A DNA stretch of 64,000 nucleotides from Rhodococcus triatomae (lineage in GTDB: Bacteria > Actinomycetota > Actinomycetes > Mycobacteriales > Mycobacteriaceae), in assembly GCF_014217785.1 (NCBI RefSeq), contig NZ_CP048814.1, positions 4,154,001-4,218,000 of the forward strand, read 5' to 3'. A program made the position numbers and the translations under genes. Position 1 is the first letter of the stretch. Each line of letters opens with the position of its first letter. Positions 18,182 to 26,673 of the stretch are shown here, piece by piece. Under the pieces are notes generated by a model, which had not been told where the DNA came from, made no database searches, and worked only from the letters and a program-made list of their open reading frames with translations.

Positions 18182-18851
18182 ATGCGCAGTCGAGCCGGTA
18201 CCGCAGCCCGGACACTGGTCCGTGGCCTCCGCCTGGTGTTCGCGGTCACGGCGGTCGCCGCGATCGCGTCGATTCCGATGGGGGGCCGATGTGGCGGCGG
18301 GATTCTCGTACGTCAACTTCTTCAGCTACTTCACCATCCAGTCGAACGTGCTCGCGGTGGGTGTGCTGCTCGCCGGGGCGGTGTGGGATCCGACGTCGGA
18401 TCGATGGCAGCTCGTGCGCGGTGCCGTCACGACGTATCTGGTCATCACCGCGGTCGTGTACGCGGTACTCCTGTCGGACATCGACGTGATGCTCGACGAC
18501 CGCTGGTCCAATTCGATACTGCACCAGGTCATCCCGTTGGTGCTGGTCCTGGACTGGCTCCTGGTGCCTCCACGCCGGCCGATCGGTCTCGTGCGTGCGC
18601 CGACCTGGCTGGTCTATCCGCTCGTGTACGCGTCCTACTCGCTGATCCGCGGGGCCTGGATCGGCTGGTACCCGTATCCGTTTCTCGATCCGTGGGACAA
18701 GGGGTACCCGAGGCTCATGCTCGATCTGGTCGTGCTCGGTGCCGTGATGGCCGTCCTCGCGTTCGGGGTCGCCGCGATCGGGGATCTGTCGGGACGGCTG
18801 CGCCGTAGGGACACCGACGACGTGCGGGACGTTCGCCCCCTCGGACCCTGA
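18182..18851 (+). pseudogene. Pr6Pr-family membrane protein with a frameshift
   Basis: Residues after the break carry the marks of the Pr6Pr family (FSYFTIQSNVL, LHQVIPLVLVLDWLL, YPLVYASYSLIRG and WYPYPFLDP) and about five membrane segments. The expected first membrane helix (LRLVFAVTAVAAIASI) is encoded upstream in another frame, from an ATG at 18182. The two frames join if one G is removed from the run of six at 18280-18285, giving a 222-residue protein with the continuous sequence IPMGADVAAGFSYV. This looks like a homopolymer sequencing error or a recent mutation. An alternative is a shorter gene starting at GTG 18291, which would lack the first helix. Function of the family is unknown. 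Confidence 0.7.
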
Positions 18852-18939
18852 CAGGTCCGAGGCCGGGTCTGCGTGGCATAGTCGGGCACGGCGGCGTTCG
18901 TCCGCCGGAATCTCGTCGGAAACGCGCGGAGGAAACACG

Positions 18940-20166
18940 ATGGCGTCGGCACTGTGGCACGGTTTCGCGGACATGGGAGCGGTGGACGAAGCCGGGGCGT
19001 TCGTCGTCGCCCGAGGCGAGGGAGTCCACGTCTGGGACACGGACGGCACTCGCTATCTCGATGCGACCGCGGGACTGTGGTTCACCAACGTCGGTCACGG
19101 CCGCCGGGAGATCGCCGACGCCGTCGCCGAGCAACTCGCGACGCTCGCGCATTTCTCGAACTTCGGTGACTTCGCGCCCGAGACGACCGTGCGCCTGGCC
19201 GAACGGCTCGCCGACCTGGCGCCGGTCGCGGGAAGCAAGATCTTCTTCACCTCGGGCGGCTCGGATTCCGTGGACACCGCGGCGAAGCTTGCCCGCAGAT
19301 TCTGGCACGAGGCCGGCAGGCCGGAGAAGAAGATCATCGTCGGCCGCCAGAAGGCGTACCACGGCATGCATGTGGCCGGTACCGCGCTGGCAGGCATCCC
19401 GGTGAACCGGGAAGGCTACGGCGAGCTCATGCCGGATTCCGCGACCGTGGCGTGGGACGACGCCAAGGGCCTGCTGGCGCTGATCGAAGAGGTCGGCGCG
19501 GACGCCGTCGCGGCATTCTTCTGCGAGCCCGTGATCGGTGCCGGTGGTGTCTACCTCCCGCCGGACGGCTATCTCGCCGAGGTCCGCGACATCTGCCGAG
19601 AGCACGACATCCTGTTCGTGGTCGACGAGGTGGTCACCGGCTTCGGGCGGATCGGCGGGTCGTGGTTCGCGTCGTCGAAGTTCGATCTGCAGCCGGACAT
19701 CATGACGACAGCGAAGGGGCTGACCTCCGGGTACGTGCCGATGGGCGCGGTGTTCGTCGCGCCACGTGTCGCCGAGCCGTTCTTCGCCGGGGGGACCTGG
19801 TTCCGGCACGGGTACACCTACGGTGGTCACGCGGGCGCCGCCGCCGCGGCGCTGGCGAATCTGGACATCCTGGAGCGGGAGAATCTGCTCGGCGAGGCGC
19901 AGCGTCTCGAACGTTCCCTGCACACCCATCTGGCGCCACTCGCGGAGCATCCCCGGGTCGCCGAGGTCCGCAGCGGCATCGGTGCCGTGGCGGCCGTCCA
20001 GTTGGCGGATCCGGCCGAGGCCCTGCCGTTCGTGAACACCCTGCGCCGGCACGGTATCTCGGGACGGGCGGCCGGTCAGGGTGCGATGCAGATCTCACCC
20101 TCGTTCGTGATGACCGACGAGCAGGTCGCCGAACTCGCCGCGGGATTCGCCGCCGCGCTCGGATGA
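18940..20166 (+). CDS. Class III PLP-dependent aminotransferase
   Basis: Omega-type aminotransferase of 408 residues. YLDATAGLWFTNVGHG near residue 39 and FTSGGSDSVDTA near residue 103 (phosphate-binding) are typical, as are VVDEVVTGFGR (the Asp that pairs with the pyridine nitrogen) and Lys259 in TTAKGLTSGYVPMG, which forms the Schiff base. GGAGG precedes the ATG. Such enzymes use alanine, beta-alanine, putrescine or aromatic amines; the acceptor cannot be told from sequence alone. It converges on a cytochrome P450 (12 nt apart) with no other biosynthetic partner nearby. Confidence 0.9.
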   Translation: MASALWHGFADMGAVDEAGAFVVARGEGVHVWDTDGTRYLDATAGLWFTNVGHGRREIADAVAEQLATLAHFSNFGDFAPETTVRLAERLADLAPVAGSKIFFTSGGSDSVDTAAKLARRFWHEAGRPEKKIIVGRQKAYHGMHVAGTALAGIPVNREGYGELMPDSATVAWDDAKGLLALIEEVGADAVAAFFCEPVIGAGGVYLPPDGYLAEVRDICREHDILFVVDEVVTGFGRIGGSWFASSKFDLQPDIMTTAKGLTSGYVPMGAVFVAPRVAEPFFAGGTWFRHGYTYGGHAGAAAAALANLDILERENLLGEAQRLERSLHTHLAPLAEHPRVAEVRSGIGAVAAVQLADPAEALPFVNTLRRHGISGRAAGQGAMQISPSFVMTDEQVAELAAGFAAALG

Positions 20167-20178
20167 TTCGCAGCGCGG

Positions 20179-21453
20179 TCATCGGTTCCGGCCGGTCGAT
20201 CGCGCACCCTGCGTCGATGTCTCGCGACTCGGCGACGGGTTCGGGTGTGAACTCGTCAGTACGAGGTCGAGCTGCGCGAGGCGACGGACGACGAGGCTGG
20301 GGACGTAGTGGGGTTCCGGTGCGGCGAGGGTGATCTCGGTGGTGTGCGACAACAACAGTGCAATTGCCCGGCATGCCTCGAGCCGCGCGAGATGCGCGCC
20401 GATGCAGAAATGAATGCCTCGTCCGAAACTGTGATGCACTCTCGGCTGCGGGCGATCCAGGTCGATCTCCGAGGGATGGTCGAAGACGGTGTCGTCCCGA
20501 TTCGACGCGCCCCAGAGGAGCATCACCCGTGCCCCCTTCTCGATGCTCACACCACAGAGGGTGACCGGCCGAGTCGTGGTGCGAAAATGGCCTCGGAACG
20601 GGCTTTCCAGTCGCACGGCCTCCTCGACGAGCGCCGCGATGTGGTCCGGGTCCGCGCGCAGCCGCGTCTGAACCGACGGGTCCGCGGCGACGAGCCTGGC
20701 TGCGGTGCCCAAGAGGCTCGTCGTCGATTCTGCGCCGGCCGTGACCAGCTGGACGAGAAACATCGTGCCCTGATCCCGCGTGAGTGTGCCGTCGGCGACC
20801 GCGAGAGCAATGGTGTCGAGTAGGCCTCCGGTAGGGTGCTCGATCGCCGCGTCCAGGTGTTCTCCGAGGTAGCGGGCAAAGTCGATGACGCTGGTGAGGG
20901 CCTCTCCGACCCGTTCGGGACTCGCAACCCCGGACACCACGGCGATGGCCTCGTCGGACCAGGCCGCCAGTTGCTCGCTGTCGCCGTCGGGCAGGCCCAT
21001 GATCTTCCCGATCATCCGTACGGGCACCGATGAGGCGACGGCGCTCATCCAGTCACCCCCGCCTTCGTCGATGAGCTTTCGGATCCGTGGTTCCAGGAGC
21101 TCGTCGACGAACTGCTCCCACTCCTGCACCGCGCGACGGCTGAAGCGGCTCTGCACCAATGACCGGTGAGCGGTGTGCTCCGGGGGGTCCGACGTGGCCA
21201 GCACGTCCACTCCGCCCGTATCGGCCACCTGCACCTCCGCCGTCGCCCCGGAATCACCGTTGAGTACGGCCACCAGGTTGCTCGAGAAGGTGCCCGGATC
21301 GGCGAGTACCTCGCGCACGGCGTCGTATCCCACCACGACGTAGAGGTGCTGGTCTTCGACGACGTGCACGCTCGCTTCGGAGCGTAGTCGGTCGAACAGC
21401 GGGTACGGATCGTGTAGCGCATCGTCGGCGAAGAGTTCCCTGGTAGTGAGCAT
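20179..21453 (-). CDS. Cytochrome P450
   Basis: Soluble bacterial P450 monooxygenase of 424 residues. The heme ligand is Cys350 in FGRGIHFCIGAHLAR. The ExxR motif is in EEAVRLES near residue 278. The I-helix reads AGAESTT (239-245), with Glu and Ser where many P450s have Asp/Glu and Thr; the change of the proton-relay Thr may alter oxygen activation. The ATG at 21453 has AAAGGAGTAAGC; an earlier ATG at 21483 falls in the operator. No ferredoxin or reductase gene is nearby, so it must use one from elsewhere. It is divergent from a TetR regulator that probably controls it; the substrate is unknown. Confidence 0.93.
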   Translation of the reverse strand: MLTTRELFADDALHDPYPLFDRLRSEASVHVVEDQHLYVVVGYDAVREVLADPGTFSSNLVAVLNGDSGATAEVQVADTGGVDVLATSDPPEHTAHRSLVQSRFSRRAVQEWEQFVDELLEPRIRKLIDEGGGDWMSAVASSVPVRMIGKIMGLPDGDSEQLAAWSDEAIAVVSGVASPERVGEALTSVIDFARYLGEHLDAAIEHPTGGLLDTIALAVADGTLTRDQGTMFLVQLVTAGAESTTSLLGTAARLVAADPSVQTRLRADPDHIAALVEEAVRLESPFRGHFRTTTRPVTLCGVSIEKGARVMLLWGASNRDDTVFDHPSEIDLDRPQPRVHHSFGRGIHFCIGAHLARLEACRAIALLLSHTTEITLAAPEPHYVPSLVVRRLAQLDLVLTSSHPNPSPSRETSTQGARSTGRNR

Positions 21454-21475
21454 GCTTACTCCTTTACACACGTTG

Positions 21476-21489
21476 TATAACACGTTATA
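21476..21489. promoter_or_regulatory. Palindromic operator between P450 and TetR genes
   Basis: TATAAC-AC-GTTATA is a perfect 6+6 palindrome with a 2-bp centre. ACACGTT is also repeated directly at 21468 and 21480. It lies 23 nt before the P450 start and 34 nt before the TetR start, and is a good candidate TetR operator. Confidence 0.6.
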
Positions 21490-21510
21490 GCATGCGTGTC
21501 ATCGGTCGGG

Positions 21511-21525
21511 TACCATCAAGCCGTG
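21511..21525 (+). promoter_or_regulatory. Leaderless promoter of the TetR gene
   Basis: TACCAT (21511-21516) is followed by 6 nt and the GTG at 21523. No ribosome binding site is present. This decides the start codon of the regulator. Confidence 0.5.
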
Positions 21526-22146
21526 GTCGATGACGTGCGTGTGCTGCTGGAACAATCGCGTGACTCGCTCCGGGTGGTGCGTTCCTTCGAGGGCGAGGAG
21601 CGTGCGCGGCGCGCCGACATCGCCGAGGCCGCCCGTAGGTTGGCCTCGGCGGAGGGGTATCAGGGGTTGACGATCCGCGCGGTCGCGGCGGCGGCGGGGA
21701 CGACGCCGGTAACGATCTATCGGTACTTCGGATCCAAGGACGGACTGGCCCAGCACCTCATGGCCGAGTGGGCACTCGAGACGATCGGGCGACTGCGTGC
21801 GCTCGAACTCGACGCCGAATTGTCTGCCGCAGAACGTATCTCCGCAGCGTTCGCGACACTCGTCGAGTGGGCAGCGCAGGACCTCCATCTACTCGATGCC
21901 GGGATGAGTTCGATCCACGGCAACACCGCGGGAATGGGGATCGGCTTGTGGCGGCCCCTGTTCGTCGAACTCGTTCGTTCGGCACTGGCAGACCCGGACT
22001 GGGAGGACGATGAGCAACGAGCGCTGGTGCTCGGGCATGTGCTGACCACCTGTCTGCTCGATCTGACCTCGGGCTCCGGCGACGTCGCGCAGATCCGGGA
22101 CACGATCTCCGTCGCGGCACGGCTGCTCTTCGCCGACGTACCCTGA
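21523..22146 (+). CDS. TetR/AcrR-family transcriptional regulator
   Basis: TetR-type repressor of 207 residues. The DNA-binding domain covers about 24-70 and contains IAEAARRLASAEGYQG and TTPVTIYRYFGSKDGL, the recognition helix and its flank. The rest is the variable ligand-binding region with many Trp and Met. The first ~20 residues before the helix-turn-helix are charged. The GTG at 21523 lies 6 nt after a -10 box, so the message is probably leaderless. It is divergent from the P450 over a palindromic site; local control of the P450 is the simplest reading. Confidence 0.88.
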   Translation: MVDDVRVLLEQSRDSLRVVRSFEGEERARRADIAEAARRLASAEGYQGLTIRAVAAAAGTTPVTIYRYFGSKDGLAQHLMAEWALETIGRLRALELDAELSAAERISAAFATLVEWAAQDLHLLDAGMSSIHGNTAGMGIGLWRPLFVELVRSALADPDWEDDEQRALVLGHVLTTCLLDLTSGSGDVAQIRDTISVAARLLFADVP

Positions 22147-22183
22147 CGAGACCGCGCCCGACGAACGGTGTCTCGCACCGCCG

Positions 22184-22438
22184 TCAGTGGTTCCTGCGGC
22201 GGTGCAGGAGTTCCCCGATCCGGTGCCGCAGGGTGCCGCGTACCGGTGCGAGCGTGACCTCGGACGACTCCGTGTGCCGGACGTACGCCTGCGCGTGCCG
22301 TGCGTGCAGGCGTTCGCGAACCTCGTCGGGGCTGTATGCGCGCCGCGCACGTTCGGCGCGCACCGCCAGCGCCCCGGTCGCCGCGACGCCCATCGCTCCG
22401 GCCAGGCCGAGGAGCTTCCACCAGTGTCCGCGTTGCAT
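22184..22438 (-). CDS. Small single-pass membrane protein
   Basis: Unrecognised protein of 84 residues. A short polar start is followed by one hydrophobic segment (about 8-27, WKLLGLAGAMGVAATGALAV). Then comes a basic, Arg/His-rich soluble part with YSPDEVRERLHARH, probably helical. The positive charges after the helix suggest an N-out or signal-anchor orientation that I cannot settle. The start codon is at 22438, 6 nt after the -10 box TAGCGT on the minus strand, in a promoter core shared with the divergent gene at 22456. The sharply defined start supports a real gene. Confidence 0.7.
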   Translation of the reverse strand: MQRGHWWKLLGLAGAMGVAATGALAVRAERARRAYSPDEVRERLHARHAQAYVRHTESSEVTLAPVRGTLRHRIGELLHRRRNH

Positions 22439-22458
22439 GGCACTACGCTAGCGCCATG
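22436..22458. promoter_or_regulatory. Symmetric bidirectional leaderless promoter
   Basis: The core TACGCTA (22444-22450) reads TACGCT on the plus strand and TAGCGT on the minus strand. Each -10 box is followed by exactly 6 nt and an ATG (22456 plus, 22438 minus). The two promoters therefore share five base pairs and point in opposite directions. Confidence 0.65.
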
Positions 22459-23151
22459 AACGAGGGGAGGGCGTCGCGCGAGATCGGACCGGGCGTGGAC
22501 CTGGACGCCGCGGCCGAGGCCGGCCGCACCGGCGACATCTGGATCTTCCGGGGTACGACCGTGGCGGATCGCACGATCCAGACGCTCACCAACAGTCCGG
22601 TCAATCATGTGGGGATGTCGGTGGTTCTCGACGACCTTCCGCCCCTCATGTGGCACGCCGAGCTGGGCCGGTCGCTGCCGGACATGTGGACCGGTAGTTT
22701 CCACCGCGGCGTGCAACTACACGACCTGCGTGCGGCGGTACAGGTGTGGGCGGCACGGTACGGTCAGCAGGCGTGGCTGCGGCAACTGGAACCAGCGGTC
22801 ACCCAGGTGCAGGAGGATGCGCTGTTGCGCACGATCGCGCGGCTGGACGGGACGTCGTTCCCGTCGACGGCGAAACTGCTGGGCAGGTGGTTCCGCGGAC
22901 GGGTGCCCGTGCAATTACGCCGACGCGGCGGAGCGAGTGACCTGGAGAGCGCGTACTGCGCGGAGGTCGTGGCGCAGACGTACGAGGCGATGGGCCTGCT
23001 CACCGGGACTCGCAGGACGAACTGGTACGACCCCGGGAAGTTCTGGAGCGGCGACCGTCTGCCGCTGGCGCCGGGGGTCCGGCTCGGCGCCGAGATCGCG
23101 GTCGCGCTGTCCGAATCCGATCTGGCCGAGGGACGTTCGCGCAGCCGCTGA
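22456..23151 (+). CDS. Putative permuted NlpC/P60 (YiiX-like) papain-fold hydrolase
   Basis: Protein of 231 residues with no certain name. Three motifs fit the circularly permuted NlpC/P60 group (YaeF/YiiX): GDIWIFRG near residue 28, NHVGMSVVL near residue 50, which would supply the catalytic His, and ESAYCAEVVAQTYEAMGLL near residue 164, which would supply the nucleophilic Cys. The WYDPGKFW motif near the C-terminus is also seen in such proteins. There is no signal peptide, so a cytoplasmic or membrane-associated role in cleaving amides or thioesters, perhaps of lipids, is more likely than cell wall lysis. It is divergent from a small membrane protein over a shared promoter. Confidence 0.6.
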   Translation: MNEGRASREIGPGVDLDAAAEAGRTGDIWIFRGTTVADRTIQTLTNSPVNHVGMSVVLDDLPPLMWHAELGRSLPDMWTGSFHRGVQLHDLRAAVQVWAARYGQQAWLRQLEPAVTQVQEDALLRTIARLDGTSFPSTAKLLGRWFRGRVPVQLRRRGGASDLESAYCAEVVAQTYEAMGLLTGTRRTNWYDPGKFWSGDRLPLAPGVRLGAEIAVALSESDLAEGRSRSR

Positions 23152-24102
<951 letters not shown>

Positions 24103-24118
24103 CGTAGATCCCGGGCAG

Positions 24119-24155
24119 GCGCGCCGGTCAGAGCATTCGGCTCCGGCCGGCGCGC
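24119..24155. terminator. Hairpin between rpf and the PhzF gene
   Basis: GCGCGCCGG (24119-24127) pairs with CCGGCGCGC (24147-24155). It lies 16 nt after rpf and overlaps the 3' end of the convergent gene, and could stop rpf transcripts. The loop is long (19 nt). Confidence 0.4.
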
Positions 24156-24808
24156 ACCAGCCCGCCCACCTCGATCCAACCCTGGGAGCCGAACGTCGTG
24201 CGCAGGATCGAGCCCCTGCCCTGCTCGACGAGCAGAGCGTGCCGCAGGTGGGCCGTCAGTCGCACCGCCGCGGCACCGGTGGCCTCGTCCTCGCGAATGC
24301 CCAACGCGGGCGCGAACATCCGGGCCCGGACCCGTGCGTCGAACTCGTCGATCCAGGCCCACAGGTAGTGGGGTCCTGCCGGGTAGTCGTCCGGACGCGC
24401 GCGATCGACGTCGGCCGGAGTCTCGAGCGGGACGAGCGCGAACCGGGGCGCCCAGTCGACCAGCGCTTTCGCCCAGGTGCTGTGGCCGCTGCGGCGGATC
24501 TCGACGGGCCCGGCGGAGACGTGCAGTGTCCGGACGGGTCGGCCGTGCTCGGCCAGCCACCAGGCGAGCCCCACGGTGGGGTGCCCCGCGAACGGGAGTT
24601 CGACCTGCGGGGTGAAGATGGCGGCCCGCGCACTGTCCGCACCCTCGGCGGGCAGATCGACGAAAACGGTCGCGCTGAATCCCCACCGGGCGGCCACCTC
24701 CTGGCGGTCCGGCGCCGGTACCGCCGCGGAATCGACGATCGCAAGCGGATTCCCGTGCCGCCCTTGGTCGTCGGTGAAGACGTGGACGACCTCGACTTCG
24801 GTGGTCAT
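24128..24808 (-). CDS. PhzF-family isomerase/epimerase-like protein
   Basis: Member of the PhzF/YddE fold (diaminopimelate-epimerase-like), 226 residues, shorter than the usual 260-300. GRHGNPLAIVDSA near residue 15 is the family start motif, PFAGHPTVGLAWWL near residue 73 is the most conserved segment, and REDEATGAAAVRLTAHL near residue 172 is the second half-site. The PhzF catalytic Glu position (about residue 42-45) is not obvious, so activity is uncertain. A leaderless promoter (TAGAGT, 7 nt, ATG) fixes the start. Its place matches Rv2716 of M. tuberculosis, by memory. The reaction is unknown. Confidence 0.8.
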   Translation of the reverse strand: MTTEVEVVHVFTDDQGRHGNPLAIVDSAAVPAPDRQEVAARWGFSATVFVDLPAEGADSARAAIFTPQVELPFAGHPTVGLAWWLAEHGRPVRTLHVSAGPVEIRRSGHSTWAKALVDWAPRFALVPLETPADVDRARPDDYPAGPHYLWAWIDEFDARVRARMFAPALGIREDEATGAAAVRLTAHLRHALLVEQGRGSILRTTFGSQGWIEVGGLVRAGRSRML

Positions 24809-24821
24809 GTGTTCGACTCTA
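24806..24821 (-). promoter_or_regulatory. Leaderless promoter of the PhzF gene
   Basis: On the minus strand TAGAGT (24821-24816) is followed by 7 nt and the ATG at 24808. Confidence 0.5.
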
Positions 24822-25010
24822 GCGTCGAGGCCCGGTCCGGCGACGGTGTTCGGTGCAGGCCCCTGCCCCGACCTCGGTGCGCCACAGGACCTGGGCGAAC
24901 CCGGGCCGGCACTTGGGGAACTTTGGTCGGGACCGGATGGGGACTTTCGGCACCGGTGTCGAGTCCCGGAGTATGCCTACGCTCGAACCAGGAGCGAAGG
25001 AGGTGGACCG

Positions 25011-25187
25011 ATGGAGATCCTCGCTTTCCACTCGTCCCGTCCGGCCGACCCGGATCTCTACCACGATCACGACGACTGTCCCGACGGGAAGGGCATCGCG
25101 AGCTGGAACCGGACCGTGGGGGCGTTCGGCTACCACCGATGCCCGATCTGTCGCTCGCTGGACTCTCGGGCCGGCCTCTCGGCCTGA
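25011..25187 (+). CDS. Small Cys/His-rich protein, 58 residues
   Basis: Not a named family that I recognise. The protein starts MEILAFHSSR and contains a DHDDCPDGKG loop and a RCPICRSL pair near the C-terminus. The single Cys, the CxxC pair and the nearby His residues could bind zinc. A strong AAGGAGG ribosome binding site lies 7 nt before the ATG, and TACGCT at 24978-24983 could be its -10 box. The strong start signals and the terminator that follows at 25255 argue for a true gene. It stands alone between the PhzF gene and ahpD. Confidence 0.7.
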   Translation: MEILAFHSSRPADPDLYHDHDDCPDGKGIASWNRTVGAFGYHRCPICRSLDSRAGLSA

Positions 25188-25254
25188 GTGAGCCGCGGCT
25201 GCCCGTGGCGGTGCCGCAGTGAAGACCGACGCCGGTCGTGAGAAGCCCGGGAGT

Positions 25255-25310
25255 GAGAACACCGGAGCGGGCCCCGACCAGGTTCGGTCGGGGCCCGCTC
25301 TCGTGTTCTC
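25255..25310. terminator. Bidirectional terminator upstream of the ahpD 3' end
   Basis: A long hairpin: GAGAACAC (25255-25262) pairs with 25303-25310, and the 14-bp inner stem 25266-25279 pairs with 25286-25299 around a 6-nt loop. It lies between the convergent 58-residue gene and ahpD. Confidence 0.85.
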
Positions 25311-25324
25311 CGGATGCGGAGGGG

Positions 25325-25864
25325 TCAGGCATTCACTCCGGCGAGTGCCTCGGCGGCGCTGATCGCCTGGGCGACACCCTGGAGGGTGGCGGCGACCTTG
25401 ACGGCCTCCCACACCTGCTCCTTGGTCAGCCCCTCCTTGCGGACGACGGCGTCGTGTGCCGCAGTGCAGTGCTCGCAGCCGTTGATCGTGGACACCGCCA
25501 GGCTCCACAGCTCGAAATCGGCCTTGTCGACGCCCGGGTTGCCGATGATGTTCATCCGCAGACCCACACGCACCTGGGCGAAGTCGTCGCCGAGGTAGCT
25601 CTTGGCCCGATAGGCGACATTGTTCATGCCCATGATCGAGGCGGCACCGAGCGCGGCGTTGTAGGCCTCCGCCGACAACACGTCCGCGGCCTCTTCGGCG
25701 ATCTCCCGGAGCACGGTCGCGGACCTGGTCGCGGCCGCTGCGGCGAGGAAGGTTCCCCAGAGCTGCTGCTCACCGAGCTCGGTCGAGCGAGCGAGCGAGC
25801 TCAGATTGAGCTTGAGGTCCTTGGCGTACTCGGGCAGTGCATTCTTCAGGTTCTCGACGGACAT
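25325..25864 (-). CDS. ahpD: Alkyl hydroperoxidase AhpD
   Basis: AhpD reduces AhpC and links it, through lipoyl proteins, to NADH; it also has weak peroxidase activity. The 179-residue all-helical protein carries the Cys130-Glu-His-Cys133 redox centre in [11 protein letters not shown], with the same numbering as the M. tuberculosis enzyme. The start codon lies 1 nt after the ahpC stop, so the two are coupled. The operon is divergent from oxyR, which is expected to activate it under peroxide stress. Confidence 0.97.
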   Translation of the reverse strand: MSVENLKNALPEYAKDLKLNLSSLARSTELGEQQLWGTFLAAAAATRSATVLREIAEEAADVLSAEAYNAALGAASIMGMNNVAYRAKSYLGDDFAQVRVGLRMNIIGNPGVDKADFELWSLAVSTINGCEHCTAAHDAVVRKEGLTKEQVWEAVKVAATLQGVAQAISAAEALAGVNA

Positions 25865-25865
25865 C

Positions 25866-26453
25866 TCAGACGCTTTCCTTCAGCAGCTCGCCGGCGTCGA
25901 TCGTCGGGTCGCCCTTCTTCCAGTTGCAGGCGCACAGCTCGTCGGACTGGAGCGCGTCGAGGACACGGAGCACCTCGTCGACGTTGCGGCCCACGGAACC
26001 CGCAGTGACGGAAACGAACTGGATCTCGTTGTTCGGGTCGACGATGAACGTGGCGCGGTCGGCGACACCGTCGGCGTTGAGGACGCCGGTGGCCTCCGCG
26101 AGCTCACGCTTGAGGTCGGAGAGAATGGGGAAGGGGAGGGTCTTGAGATCCTCGTGCTGTGCTCGCCACTGGAAGTGCACGAACTCGTTGTCGACAGACG
26201 CACCCAGAACCTGGGCGTCACGGTCGGCGAACTCTTCGTTCAGCTTGCCGAACGCGGCAATCTCGGTGGGGCACACGAAGGTGAAGTCCTTCGGCCAGAA
26301 GAACACGATCCGCCACTTGCCGGCGTAGTCGTCGCTGGTGACGGTCGTGAAGTAGTCGTCGGGCTGCTGTGCGTCGACCTTGGAGAGGTCGCCACCGATC
26401 ACGGCGGTCAGGTTGTACGTGGGGAACTGGTCGCCGATGGTGAGCAGAGCCAT
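25866..26453 (-). CDS. ahpC: Alkyl hydroperoxide reductase AhpC
   Basis: Two-Cys peroxiredoxin of 195 residues that reduces hydrogen peroxide, organic peroxides and peroxynitrite. The peroxidatic Cys61 is in FVCPTEI, and Cys174 and Cys176 in LCACNW are the resolving pair, exactly the three-Cys pattern of mycobacterial AhpC that works with AhpD instead of AhpF. The ATG at 26453 has AGGAGGAAGAG; codons upstream of it belong to the leader with its 15-bp repeats. oxyR is 217 bp away on the other strand. Confidence 0.97.
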   Translation of the reverse strand: MALLTIGDQFPTYNLTAVIGGDLSKVDAQQPDDYFTTVTSDDYAGKWRIVFFWPKDFTFVCPTEIAAFGKLNEEFADRDAQVLGASVDNEFVHFQWRAQHEDLKTLPFPILSDLKRELAEATGVLNADGVADRATFIVDPNNEIQFVSVTAGSVGRNVDEVLRVLDALQSDELCACNWKKGDPTIDAGELLKESV

Positions 26454-26470
26454 ATTCTCTTCCTCCTGTG

Positions 26471-26515
26471 TTCGAAGCTGTTCGTCTCGAAGCTGTCCGT
26501 GTCGAAACTGTCCAA
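26471..26515. repeat. Three 15-bp tandem repeats in the ahpC leader
   Basis: Copies at 26471-26485, 26486-26500 and 26501-26515 follow the consensus NTCGAAGCTGTYCGT with one to three differences. They lie just upstream of the ahpC ribosome binding site. Confidence 0.85.
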
Positions 26516-26657
26516 CGCGCAGCAACACCACTGCGTCGAGTGGCTGGGAATCCCGGAAAAATGCGATCGGTGCGTGTTCGTGTGCACCGACCGCGTTTTT
26601 CTGGTGTGAGTCCATTCTGCACCAACCGTTTCAAAAGGTAAAGGTGATAGGTGGCAC

Positions 26658-26673
26658 TACACTGATAGGCATG
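26658..26673 (+). promoter_or_regulatory. Leaderless promoter of oxyR
   Basis: TACACT (26658-26663) precedes the ATG at 26671 by 7 nt. TGATAGG occurs twice around it (26646 and 26663), so an OxyR site over its own promoter is possible. Confidence 0.45.
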
